From an uncultured Ignavibacterium sp. (GTDB taxonomy: Bacteria > Bacteroidota > Ignavibacteria > Ignavibacteriales > Ignavibacteriaceae), in assembly GCA_937942875.1 (NCBI GenBank), contig CALEBT010000011.1:36385-100384 (forward strand): a stretch of DNA of 64,000 nucleotides, read 5' to 3'. The position numbers and the translations under genes are program-made. Below the pieces are notes generated by a model. That model was not told where the DNA came from, made no database searches, and was given only the letters and a program-made list of their open reading frames with translations. Position 1 is the first letter of the stretch; every line of letters starts with the position of its first letter. Below, one piece after another: positions 10,562 through 19,610 of the stretch.

Positions 10562-10589
10562 TTAATTGTTAATTTTTAATTTTTAATTG
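10562..10589. repeat. Four 7-bp tandem units TTAATTG TTAATTT TTAATTT TTAATTG
   Basis: Direct reading; spans the stop codon of the SPOR-domain gene. Confidence 0.8.
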
Positions 10590-10992
10590 TAACAACCCAG
10601 GCGTCCTGAAATTCCGGGAACAATTTCAGATTATCTCTGACAATCTCAGCATCAGACTTATTATTAAATCTTTTTTCTAATTGAACCAAATAGAGATTCA
10701 CTCTGTCACTAAATGAGATGACCACTTCTTCATTAAGCATCTTTTTACTTTTATCAGCAAATCTTTTTGCTCTTTGTTCAGTAGTAAAAGCTCCGATTTG
10801 AACAACATAGAAAGATTTTTCCGGAACAAATTCTTCTACCGGTTCTGAGACAAAAGAATTCAAATTTTGATCAACTTCAATTGAATCCAGTTCAACTTTA
10901 TCAAAAACGTAATCATTCTTCTCCTGCGTTACTTCTTTTGAAGAGCAGCCAATTAAAAACAGAATATAAAATAATATGGTTATCTTCTTCAT
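10576..10992 (-). CDS. SPOR-domain lipoprotein
   Basis: Lipobox MKKITILFYILFLIGCSS; FYVVQIGAFTTEQRAKRFADKSKK SPOR motif; start set at 10992 because upstream extension lies in a terminator-like hairpin. Confidence 0.82.
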   Translation of the reverse strand: MKKITILFYILFLIGCSSKEVTQEKNDYVFDKVELDSIEVDQNLNSFVSEPVEEFVPEKSFYVVQIGAFTTEQRAKRFADKSKKMLNEEVVISFSDRVNLYLVQLEKRFNNKSDAEIVRDNLKLFPEFQDAWVVTIKN

Positions 10993-11001
10993 AATAATAC
11001 A

Positions 11002-11026
11002 GGGCTGCCTGACTAAAAGGCAACCC
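11002..11026 (-). terminator. Probable intrinsic terminator of the FadL-SGNH operon
   Basis: GGGCTGCCT-gactaaa-AGGCAACCC: 9-bp stem with one G.U on the transcribed strand, 7-nt loop, GC-rich in AT-rich DNA, just after stop at 11036. Confidence 0.6.
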
Positions 11027-11035
11027 ATTTAACAA

Positions 11036-12475
11036 TTAGAATAAAAGACGATTAAATACTTCTATCGGGATAATAGGATAACCATTTTGATAACTAAGTT
11101 TAGCAGAGAATATCAAGCTTCCCGGAATTGCTGATACATCTACTAATGGGAATTTAGCATTAAACTTTGAATTTATAACTTTAATAAACTCATTTGCAAT
11201 AATGCCTTGTCCCTGGCTTGTTGGATGAACACCGTCTAAACTAAATAACCCACCCGTTACAAATGTAGTTGTAAACACTCTGCCATTGAAAACAGTGCCG
11301 CCAGTAAAATCATTTTGGCGAATCTCTTTAAATAACTTATTTATGTCAACTAATCCAAAATTTACCGCAGTTGCAAAGTTTGAAATTATTGTATTAAAAT
11401 TATTAATGGCAGTAGTTGCTGTTTGAATTTCATCAGAATCAAGAATCAAAGGATTTGGCCAGGGATTTTGTGGATGGAATCCAAAAGGTTTTGCAGTATC
11501 AATTCCAGCAGGGACAGAAATTCCTAAGTCACGATAATATTTACCTGTAGGTTGTCCAAGCAACGGGGCATAAGAAGAACCTCTCAATGTCACCAAATTT
11601 GTGCCTCTTAACAAACTGACAGAATCAGCAATTCCAATACCGCTTGATTTTTGATAAACTAATCCGTTTACACCTAATGCTTGTAATTGATACCAAGGGG
11701 TTGATAAAGCTATTTGAGGACCCACTGTATTAAAAAATGGAATTGAAGTAACGTCAGGAATATTTGCAACAATTCCTTTACCTTGTTTCCCCGCCGCCGT
11801 TATAGCATTAGCAATTGCTCCATATATTGCCTGAAAATTCGGAACTGGAGTTGGAGCGGACGGTGAAACTCCTCCACTGGTTGCATATCCTAAAACATCA
11901 TTATTGCCAATCCATAATGTTATAAAAGTTGGATTCTGTTCTAATGCTAACTGAATTGGAGTTTTTGTTCCAGTTGTACCATTTCTTAAAATAATATCAA
12001 AATATGGATTTGGAGTACCACCAAAAAGTGCAGAGGCACAATTAGTAGAACTTGTTGCTGAAACCACATCGTAAGCTAAAGCACCAGGAACTCCTAAGTT
12101 TTGAAATGGTAATGGATAGTTTAAGTTTATTATAGAGCCTTGCTTAGTGTTTGTAAACAAAGTAAACGGAGATAAAGATTTTATTTCCAATCTTCCACCG
12201 AGACCGGGATCACTAACGGCTAAACCAGAAATTTCTACACCAGCTTGTTTTGCAATTAAATATGGATAAGCATACTGAGTAGCAGAAATATAAATAGTTC
12301 CGTTCTGATATCCCGCAGTTAAGCTATTACCTAGTGAAACCATTTTTGATAAATCAGCATCTCCACTTTTTCCACCCAAAGATGGAGGAGCTGTTAAATC
12401 TGATCTGTCTTCACAACCATTAAAAACTAAAAAGAAAGAAACAGATAAAACAAATAATGCTAGTAATTTTTTCAT
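11036..12475 (-). CDS. SGNH/GDSL-type lipase/esterase, lipoprotein
   Basis: Lipobox-like FLVFNGCEDR; GNSLTAGYQNG (GDSL-like block I), WIGNNDVLG (block III), LDGVHPTSQGQGIIANEF (D-x-x-H block V). Confidence 0.88.
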   Translation of the reverse strand: MKKLLALFVLSVSFFLVFNGCEDRSDLTAPPSLGGKSGDADLSKMVSLGNSLTAGYQNGTIYISATQYAYPYLIAKQAGVEISGLAVSDPGLGGRLEIKSLSPFTLFTNTKQGSIINLNYPLPFQNLGVPGALAYDVVSATSSTNCASALFGGTPNPYFDIILRNGTTGTKTPIQLALEQNPTFITLWIGNNDVLGYATSGGVSPSAPTPVPNFQAIYGAIANAITAAGKQGKGIVANIPDVTSIPFFNTVGPQIALSTPWYQLQALGVNGLVYQKSSGIGIADSVSLLRGTNLVTLRGSSYAPLLGQPTGKYYRDLGISVPAGIDTAKPFGFHPQNPWPNPLILDSDEIQTATTAINNFNTIISNFATAVNFGLVDINKLFKEIRQNDFTGGTVFNGRVFTTTFVTGGLFSLDGVHPTSQGQGIIANEFIKVINSKFNAKFPLVDVSAIPGSLIFSAKLSYQNGYPIIPIEVFNRLLF

Positions 12476-12489
12476 TTCTTCTTCTCCTC

Positions 12490-13728
12490 CTATAAGCTAT
12501 ATAATAAACCGATTGATAAAACAGTGGCACTAATATTATAAACCCCATTAAATGGTGTATTACCGGTTATAAATTGTTTGGAATTTTCAACTTTAAGTTC
12601 ATTTCCACGGATATAAAGGAATGAACCTCTTACTGAAAGATTATTCATTAACTTGTATTCAGCACCAATTGTCAAACCAATTCTATCTGTTTCCGGTAAT
12701 GATGGAGCAACCATATCGTCATCAACAGGTTTTTTATCATAATATACACCACCACGAACTGAAAAATCTTCTGATAATTTATAATCTGTACCTAATCTTA
12801 TCACAAAACTGTTATTATAAGATCTTGGACTTGCAATATCTGTATAAGCTGGATCAACAAAATCTACCTTTAAAGTATCATAACTTGACCAACCAACATA
12901 TTGAAAATCGGTACTAATTAACCAATTTTCCGTCAATTGATAAGCAGCACCAACAGCAAGATTAAAAGGTGTTTTCAATTTTGCTACTACATCTCCCATC
13001 GGAAGTCTTTTTGCATCCAGTAATTGCTTAGCTCCTTCAGTTGTTGCAGTACCACTGAAATCATAATCAATATTACTTTGGAAAGCTGCACCTAAGGTCA
13101 AATCCTCGGTGGCTTTATACATAACTCCAAAACTGAAACCAAAAGCTGACTTATCTTTTCCTTCCAATGAGATTTTAGCATCTCCTTCAAATGGTGTTTG
13201 TGGAGTTTTTTGTTTGATAAGAACATTTGCAAAACTAAATACGAAACCAGCACCAATAGAAAGATCTTCTGTAATTCTGTAAGAAACAGTTGGAGTGAGA
13301 GTAAAAATTTGTAATTCTGTTTCAAGAGCTAAATATCTCCCAATCCAATTATCTTCCCATTTGGTTCCCAAACCAAAAGGAACGGTAAAACCAATACCAG
13401 CAGCCCAGTTTTCATCAAAACTATGAGAAGCAAAAAAGTTAGAAGGATAAAATGTCCTTTTAGCAACTTTGAATTCCTCAACATTCGGACTTATACCGCG
13501 GAATCCAGATGATGGTGATACAAAATGTGAACTCAACATAAAATGAGTGCCTTTGATAAATGACAATCCGGCAGGGTTCCAATATACTGCACTTGGATCG
13601 TTGGCAACTGCTGTAAATGCCCCGCTCATCCCGGATGCTTTTGCTCCGTGTTGATTTAGCTGAAAACCACCAGCAAAGGCCACAGAGGTAAAGCAAAGCA
13701 TTAATGCAAATAAAGTAATTTTTCTCAA
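12490..13728 (-). CDS. Outer membrane transporter, OmpP1/FadL/TodX family
   Basis: GGFQLNQHGAKASGMSGAFTAVANDPSAVYWNPAGLSFIKG N-terminus; TTG start preceded by GGAGGAG Shine-Dalgarno. Confidence 0.92.
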   Translation of the reverse strand: MRKITLFALMLCFTSVAFAGGFQLNQHGAKASGMSGAFTAVANDPSAVYWNPAGLSFIKGTHFMLSSHFVSPSSGFRGISPNVEEFKVAKRTFYPSNFFASHSFDENWAAGIGFTVPFGLGTKWEDNWIGRYLALETELQIFTLTPTVSYRITEDLSIGAGFVFSFANVLIKQKTPQTPFEGDAKISLEGKDKSAFGFSFGVMYKATEDLTLGAAFQSNIDYDFSGTATTEGAKQLLDAKRLPMGDVVAKLKTPFNLAVGAAYQLTENWLISTDFQYVGWSSYDTLKVDFVDPAYTDIASPRSYNNSFVIRLGTDYKLSEDFSVRGGVYYDKKPVDDDMVAPSLPETDRIGLTIGAEYKLMNNLSVRGSFLYIRGNELKVENSKQFITGNTPFNGVYNISATVLSIGLLYSL

Positions 13729-13749
13729 GGTATCTCCTCCTAATAATTA

Positions 13750-13763
13750 GTTTGTTAACAAAC
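13750..13763. promoter_or_regulatory. 14-bp perfect palindrome GTTTGTTAACAAAC upstream of fadL-like gene, putative operator
   Basis: Exact self-complementary 14-mer 22 nt upstream of the start codon. Confidence 0.4.
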
Positions 13764-13793
13764 AAAAATTAGTATTTTTTTTTAAATAACAAA

Positions 13794-14297
13794 TTAGTTG
13801 ATTTCAAAAAGTTTAGTGTTTTTTTCTATTGTATCCCCTTCTTTTACTCCACATAAGACTATTTTACCATCATTTGGTGCAAGTATTTCGTTTTCCATTT
13901 TCATAGCCTCCAAAATTATCACCGGTTCACCCTTTTTTATCAAATCTCCATTTTTCTTAATAATTTTTAATACTAAACCGGACATAGGAGCAAATACCTT
14001 AACATTTACTTTTTTTTCTGAATTCCTGACTGAAGTGATCTCTTTAGCTAAAAATTCTATTTTAGTTTTGCAATCGACCTGATAACGTGAATTATTAAGA
14101 AAGATTTCAAATAAGCTGTTATTCATTTCTATAATTTTACAAATAAAAATTTTATTACCATATTTTATATTATAATTAGTTTTATCAACTTTTATGAATG
14201 AAATTGAATCGATTTTGTCATTCACAGAAACTGAATTTTCGCTTATAAATTTCACCTGAAACTTTTTCCCATTTACCAGTGAGTAAAATTCATTCAT
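13794..14297 (-). CDS. Biotin/lipoyl-attachment (biotin carboxyl carrier) protein
   Basis: C-terminal FAPMSGLVLKIIKKNGDLIKKGEPVIILEAMKMENEILAPNDGKI, EAMKM biotinylation site. Confidence 0.92.
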   Translation of the reverse strand: MNEFYSLVNGKKFQVKFISENSVSVNDKIDSISFIKVDKTNYNIKYGNKIFICKIIEMNNSLFEIFLNNSRYQVDCKTKIEFLAKEITSVRNSEKKVNVKVFAPMSGLVLKIIKKNGDLIKKGEPVIILEAMKMENEILAPNDGKIVLCGVKEGDTIEKNTKLFEIN

Positions 14298-15795
14298 AAT
14301 TCTGCCTGAGCCAGTTATTAGTTAAATCTTTCGAAGGACTTTTGGATATAGTTTTTGAATTCTTCCTTAAAAATGAAGCCAGGATAGAGACAACTTCGAT
14401 TTCCTCTTGGTTATTTTGTTTTTCTTTTTCCAAGAAAAATTGATTCAGTAGAGCGGATTCAACGGTGTTTATATTATGTTTTCCTTTTATAAACGTTTCT
14501 GATTGAAGTATAAATTTCAGGAAACTAATATTCGTTTCAACACCTGCTATTAAATACTCATTCAAAGCTCTTTGTAATCTCCTGATAGCTTCATCCCTGT
14601 TACTACCCCAGCAAATAAGTTTTGAGAGCATTGAATCATAGTTTATTGTAATTTCAGAGTTTTCATTTACTCCCGAATCAATTCGAACACCATATCCTCC
14701 GGGTTCACGATAGAAAATTATTTTCCCCGTGCTCGGTAAAAAACCATTATTTGAGTCTTCAGCATAAATTCTACATTCAATGGCATAACCTTTTTGTTTA
14801 ATTTCTGATTGTTCAAAGGAAATTTTATTACCTGATGCAATGTTAATTTGTTCTTTAACCAAATCTATTCCGGTAACTAATTCAGTTACCGGATGTTCAA
14901 CCTGTAATCTTGTATTCATCTCCAAAAAGTAAAAATTATCTTCCTCATCTTTAAGAAGTTCTACTGTGCCGGCGTTTGTATAATTACAAGATTTTGCAGC
15001 ATTTAATGCGATGGCAGCAACTTTTTCTCTTAATTCAGGAGTAATTGAAAAAGATGGAGATTCTTCGATAATTTTTTGATGTCGCCTTTGAATTGAGCAT
15101 TCTCTTTCAAATAAATGACGATAATTACCATATTCATCAGCAATAATCTGCACTTCAATATGCTTTGGATTTTCAATCAACTTCTCCGCATAAATCTCAT
15201 CACTTGCGAAAGATTTTTGTGATTCTCTTCTGGCAGATTCAAAAGCCGGGATAAATTCCTCTTCATTCCTGACTATCTTCATACCTTTGCCGCCACCGCC
15301 GGCTGAAGCCTTTAAAAGAACGGGAAAGCCAATTTGTCTTGATATTTCTATACCTTCGTCATAATTACTTATAGGTTTTACAGTTCCTGGTACAATCGGG
15401 ACATTATTTTTTTTCATCAGTTCACGTGCAGCAGTTTTTGAACCCATCATTCTTACAGATTTTGATGTAGGTCCGATAAACTTAATTCCTGATTTTTCTA
15501 CCATTTCAATAAAGTCAGCATTTTCCGAAAGGAATCCATAACCGGGATGAATTGCATCAGCTCCTACTTTCAGAGCAAGATCAATAATTTTTTGTTTGTT
15601 GAGATAAGATTCCGAAGCTATCGCAGGCCCGATAAAATATGTTTCATCAGCAAAATGAGTGTGTAAGGAATTTCTATCAGCCTCGGAGAAAACCGAAACT
15701 GATATGATTCCCATTTCTTTGCAAGCTCTGATAACCCGCAAAGCAATTTCACCTCTGTTTGCTATTAGAATTTTTCTAAACATTTTAACTCTCAT
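14290..15795 (-). CDS. accC: Biotin carboxylase subunit of an acyl-CoA/acetyl-CoA carboxylase
   Basis: FRKILIANRGEIALRVIRACKEMGI, KASAGGGGKGMKIV, EMNTRLQVEHPVTE; start may be ATG at 15795 or 15783. Confidence 0.93.
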   Translation of the reverse strand: MRVKMFRKILIANRGEIALRVIRACKEMGIISVSVFSEADRNSLHTHFADETYFIGPAIASESYLNKQKIIDLALKVGADAIHPGYGFLSENADFIEMVEKSGIKFIGPTSKSVRMMGSKTAARELMKKNNVPIVPGTVKPISNYDEGIEISRQIGFPVLLKASAGGGGKGMKIVRNEEEFIPAFESARRESQKSFASDEIYAEKLIENPKHIEVQIIADEYGNYRHLFERECSIQRRHQKIIEESPSFSITPELREKVAAIALNAAKSCNYTNAGTVELLKDEEDNFYFLEMNTRLQVEHPVTELVTGIDLVKEQINIASGNKISFEQSEIKQKGYAIECRIYAEDSNNGFLPSTGKIIFYREPGGYGVRIDSGVNENSEITINYDSMLSKLICWGSNRDEAIRRLQRALNEYLIAGVETNISFLKFILQSETFIKGKHNINTVESALLNQFFLEKEKQNNQEEIEVVSILASFLRKNSKTISKSPSKDLTNNWLRQNYE

Positions 15796-18137
15796 TTAAA
15801 TTCTACAATTGTAATACCATCTCCGCCGAAATCTACAGGAGCATAATAGAACTGTTTGATACCTGTATGCGAAGATAAAATTTCGTTTACTAATTTTTTC
15901 AATACGCCTGTTCCCTTTCCGTGAAGTATTTCAACACGCTCATATCCTAATTGGTAAGAGTCGTCAATGAATTTAATAATTTCAAATTCGGCATCATTCG
16001 CTCTTTTACCTCTAATATCAAGTCTGTAATTTGTATTCGGAGTTTTTACAAAATCAAGAAATTTACTTTCAGCTTCTTCTTTGATCTGCTTTGAATGTTT
16101 GAGGTCACTCAGATTTGCTAAGACTTTTATACTACCAATTAAAATAGTCGCTTTCTTCTTTTCGTTATTGATTTCGATAATTTTTCCAACAGAATTAGAA
16201 TTATTTATTGATACATAATCTCCAATTTTGAAATTTTCATTTAATTCTGATTCTTTTTCAATTTCTTTAGATAAAGATTCAACTTTGGAATGAATTTCTT
16301 CTATAACTTTTCTGCTTTCCTTTAAAGTAAATTTATCTGCTCCGGATTCTCTGATTTGTTTTACGGTAAGTTCAAACTTTTTATTTAACTCCGATAACAA
16401 CTTTTCGGCGTCTTCTTTTGTCTTTTTGATTATTTCTCTTTTCTCTTTTTCAAGTTTTTCATAGCTATTTTTATAGAGATTTGACAAACTTTTTAATCTT
16501 AAATTTTCTAACTCAATTTCATTCAATTTCTTTTCAAGGTCAAAAGATTTTGCTTCAACTTCAGAAATAAATTTTTCCAGATTAAGTTTTTCCGAATCAA
16601 TGAAAGACCTTGCATCCTGAATTATATTCAACGATAGACCACTTTTTTCTGCAATCTCAAATGCATAACTGCTTCCCGGAACACCAAGCTTAAACTTATA
16701 AGTAGGTGAAAGTGAATTATGATCAAACTGCATTGAAGCATTTATAATTCCTTCAACCTCGAAAGCAAAAATCTTCAGATTACCGTGATGGGTTGTCGCA
16801 AAAGTCAAAGCAGATTTTGATAATAATTTTTTAAGAATTGCAGCAGCTAAAGCAGAACCTTCTATTGGGTCTGTTCCCGTTCCAATCTCATCAAGCAAAA
16901 CTAAACTTTCTGAATCTGCTGCTTCTGAAATCATTTTAAGATTCTTTAAATGTGAACTAAAAGTAGATAAATCATCTTCAATTGATTGCTGATCTCCAAT
17001 ATCCAGCAATATTTTTTCAAAAATAAGGAAATTAGAGTCTGGACTTACAGGAATATGTATGCCGGACTGCAGCATTAAACAAAGCAGACCAATTGTTTTT
17101 AAGACTACAGTTTTTCCACCCGCATTTGGTCCGGTAATGATTACAACTTTTTCATTCTCTAATTTGAAACTTAAAGGAACGGTCGAACTGCGGCCTAATT
17201 TTTTTAGTAATAACGGATGTCTTCCATCAAGAATTTCTAAACTTTTACTCTCGTCAATATTTGGAAGACAACCCATAATTTCAATGGAGTAGTTCGCTTT
17301 GGCAAAGATAAAATCAACTTTAGTTATAATGCCGTAAGAGTAAAGTAATTCTTCACTTTTATCACCAATTATTTTTGTCAATTCTCTCAGAATTCTTTCT
17401 ACTTCACGCTGCTCTGCGAATGAAAGAGATACAATTTCATTATTGAGTTCGAGAGTTTCTTCAGGTTCTATATAAACAGTTTGTCCTGTTGATGATTCTG
17501 AATGTATAAATCCCCTAATGTGTCTTTTGTGTTCAACTTTAACGGGAATAACCATACGACCATCTCTGAGTGTAAGATAATCTTCCCTTACGAAATCTTC
17601 ATCTTTAAGTCGTTTTATTATTTTACTAATTGATTTAGTCAATTCATCTTTTTTTATGATTATTTCTTTTCTGATTCTGCGTAGTTCAGTGCTTGCACTT
17701 TCCCTTACCTCGCCTTCTGAAGTTAGTATTTTATCAATTTGATTTTCTAAATTTCTATCAGTGACTAAATCTTTTACGATTTCTTTAAGAAGAAAGTAGT
17801 TTTCTTCTTTATAGAATAAGTTTCGAATTACTCTTGATACGGCAGCTAATTTTTTTATATCTAGAATTTTCTTTGTGCTAAGTATTGAGCCTTCTATTCT
17901 GCTTTTAAATAAGTCATCTTTAATATCCGGAATAAACTCTAATGGTGGATTCCCTTTTTTTATGATAAAATCTTTTGCCTCATCAACTAATTTACAATTT
18001 AAGATTATGTCCGCTCTTTCAGTTAAAGGTTTTAATGACTCAATTAAAATTTTTCCACCTTCAGTAATTGCATAATTAGAGATAAATTTCAATATTTTAC
18101 TGAACTCTAATTTTTCTAATACATCATTACTAATCAT
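15792..18137 (-). CDS. mutS2: Endonuclease MutS2
   Basis: Walker A ITGPNAGGKTVVLKTIGL, LVLLDEIGTGTDPIEGSALAAAIL, C-terminal Smr domain LDIRGKRANDAEFEIIKFIDDSYQLGYERVEILHGKGTGVLKK. Confidence 0.96.
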   Translation of the reverse strand: MISNDVLEKLEFSKILKFISNYAITEGGKILIESLKPLTERADIILNCKLVDEAKDFIIKKGNPPLEFIPDIKDDLFKSRIEGSILSTKKILDIKKLAAVSRVIRNLFYKEENYFLLKEIVKDLVTDRNLENQIDKILTSEGEVRESASTELRRIRKEIIIKKDELTKSISKIIKRLKDEDFVREDYLTLRDGRMVIPVKVEHKRHIRGFIHSESSTGQTVYIEPEETLELNNEIVSLSFAEQREVERILRELTKIIGDKSEELLYSYGIITKVDFIFAKANYSIEIMGCLPNIDESKSLEILDGRHPLLLKKLGRSSTVPLSFKLENEKVVIITGPNAGGKTVVLKTIGLLCLMLQSGIHIPVSPDSNFLIFEKILLDIGDQQSIEDDLSTFSSHLKNLKMISEAADSESLVLLDEIGTGTDPIEGSALAAAILKKLLSKSALTFATTHHGNLKIFAFEVEGIINASMQFDHNSLSPTYKFKLGVPGSSYAFEIAEKSGLSLNIIQDARSFIDSEKLNLEKFISEVEAKSFDLEKKLNEIELENLRLKSLSNLYKNSYEKLEKEKREIIKKTKEDAEKLLSELNKKFELTVKQIRESGADKFTLKESRKVIEEIHSKVESLSKEIEKESELNENFKIGDYVSINNSNSVGKIIEINNEKKKATILIGSIKVLANLSDLKHSKQIKEEAESKFLDFVKTPNTNYRLDIRGKRANDAEFEIIKFIDDSYQLGYERVEILHGKGTGVLKKLVNEILSSHTGIKQFYYAPVDFGGDGITIVEFK

Positions 18138-18655
18138 TGAGTAGAGTCTTTTTCGTTAATAAAATCTTTGATAATTTTTTCTGTATCAGGTGTATAACCT
18201 TTAATTAAGTTAAAAGTTGAAGGGACTACAGAATAAGTCTGCTCATAAAAAACAGAATTCTTCTTAGTTTTTTCTTCAGGAAAGTCAAAGATATCAAGAA
18301 AGAGAAAAATTGCACTTACAAAAAACAAAATTTGAAGTCCGCCGATAAAACCACCAACTAATTTATTGAGAAGAGAATTTATTTTATCAAAAGGATGAAT
18401 AATCCTTTTCAGGATTGAAAAGATTAAAATTGTTGTAAAGAATATCAGAATGCCGGCTAATATTTCAGCAAAATAATATTCTATATCAAAATGCTTTTCA
18501 ATAAATAATCCAAAATTATCTTTAAACAAAGCGGCAAAAACTATAGCAAGGATAAAGCCAACAAATCCAATTAGCTTACGTAGGAAGCCATCTTTATAAC
18601 CAAGAATAAAACCGATTAGTAATGCAACAACTATTAAAATATCTATTATATTCAA
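18134..18655 (-). CDS. CvpA family membrane protein
   Basis: MNIIDILIVVALLIGFILGYKDGFLRKLIGFVGFILAIVFA, CvpA N-terminal signature. Confidence 0.88.
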   Translation of the reverse strand: MNIIDILIVVALLIGFILGYKDGFLRKLIGFVGFILAIVFAALFKDNFGLFIEKHFDIEYYFAEILAGILIFFTTILIFSILKRIIHPFDKINSLLNKLVGGFIGGLQILFFVSAIFLFLDIFDFPEEKTKKNSVFYEQTYSVVPSTFNLIKGYTPDTEKIIKDFINEKDSTQ

Positions 18656-18657
18656 TT

Positions 18658-19104
18658 TTATATTAAAAGTTTTTCAACAATTTTTCTTATCACGCTACCA
18701 TCAGCTTTCCCCTTCAGTGTTTTTGCAGCAGTTGGCATCACTTTAGAGAAATCTTCTTTACCTTTTGCATTGAGTTCTGAAATAATCTTTTTTACTTCAA
18801 CTTCAATCTCTTCCTCAGTTAATTGTTTGGGCAAATATTCCATAATTATCTGCAATTCTTTTTCTTCTTTTTCAGCCAAATCCAATCTACCGGCATTTTT
18901 GAATTGCTCAATAGATTCTTTTCTTTTCTTTGCAGCTGCATTCAATATATTAAGTTCATCACTCTCAGCAATTTCTTTTCCTGAGCCACTTTTTTCAAAT
19001 TCCAGAATCAAAGCTCTGATTGATCTGATAGTATTTAGTCTATCCTTGTCACCGGATTTCATTGCCTCTTTCAAATCCTGATTTATTTTTTCTTTTAAGT
19101 TCAT
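18658..19104 (-). CDS. GatB/YqeY domain protein
   Basis: LKEKINQDLKEAMKSGDKDRLNTIRSIRALI...EYLPKQLTEEEIE...GKADGSVIRKIVEKLL. Confidence 0.93.
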   Translation of the reverse strand: MNLKEKINQDLKEAMKSGDKDRLNTIRSIRALILEFEKSGSGKEIAESDELNILNAAAKKRKESIEQFKNAGRLDLAEKEEKELQIIMEYLPKQLTEEEIEVEVKKIISELNAKGKEDFSKVMPTAAKTLKGKADGSVIRKIVEKLLI

Positions 19105-19120
19105 TGTATTCCTCCATAAA

Positions 19121-19157
19121 ATGAAAAGGCAGGTTAGTTACTGAAACAGACCTGCCT
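19121..19157 (-). terminator. Probable intrinsic terminator after the exbB-exbD-exbD operon
   Basis: AGGCAGGT...ACCTGCCT 8-bp perfect stem, 15-nt loop, followed on the minus strand by TTTCATTTT. Confidence 0.65.
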
Positions 19158-19181
19158 GAAAATGTAATTACTGAAGATAAT

Positions 19182-19595
19182 TTATATTCGAAGTGTGGCA
19201 GAGTAGTTAATTCTAAGGCAATAGGCTTTACGCAAGGCCTGCTGTATATCAGTAACTAAGCCCATATCGATACCCTGATCGATTCTGAGAGAAACAATCA
19301 CATTAGGTAAAGCTTGTCTTTTTGAATACATAATTTTTTCAATTTCATCAAACTGAACAATACTATCATTAATCTGAATTCTTTTATCTCTACCAACCCA
19401 AATGTAAGAAATCAACCTTTTGTTCTCAATCTTTTCAATTGCCTGTGCTTCAGGTAGTTTATAATCAACATAAACTTCAACTTCCCTTAAGGTTGTAGTC
19501 ACCATAAAAAACAAAAGCAACATAAAAACTATATCAGGCATTGATGAAGTTGGAATTTCTTGTTTTGTACTAGCTCTTCTTTTTTCAAAATGCAT
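19182..19595 (-). CDS. exbD: ExbD/TolR-family biopolymer transport protein (second paralogue)
   Basis: IPTSSMPDIVFMLLLFFMVTTTLREVEVYVDYKLPEA, single N-terminal TM plus periplasmic domain. Confidence 0.88.
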   Translation of the reverse strand: MHFEKRRASTKQEIPTSSMPDIVFMLLLFFMVTTTLREVEVYVDYKLPEAQAIEKIENKRLISYIWVGRDKRIQINDSIVQFDEIEKIMYSKRQALPNVIVSLRIDQGIDMGLVTDIQQALRKAYCLRINYSATLRI

Positions 19596-19610
19596 ATTGA
19601 ATCCTTCTGA

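Noticed and set aside
12621-12917. Plus-strand ORF 12621..12917
   Set aside because: Antisense to the FadL-family gene, low-complexity composition
13098-13765. Minus-strand ORFs 13098..13325 and 13478..13765
   Set aside because: Alternative frames within the well-supported FadL-family gene
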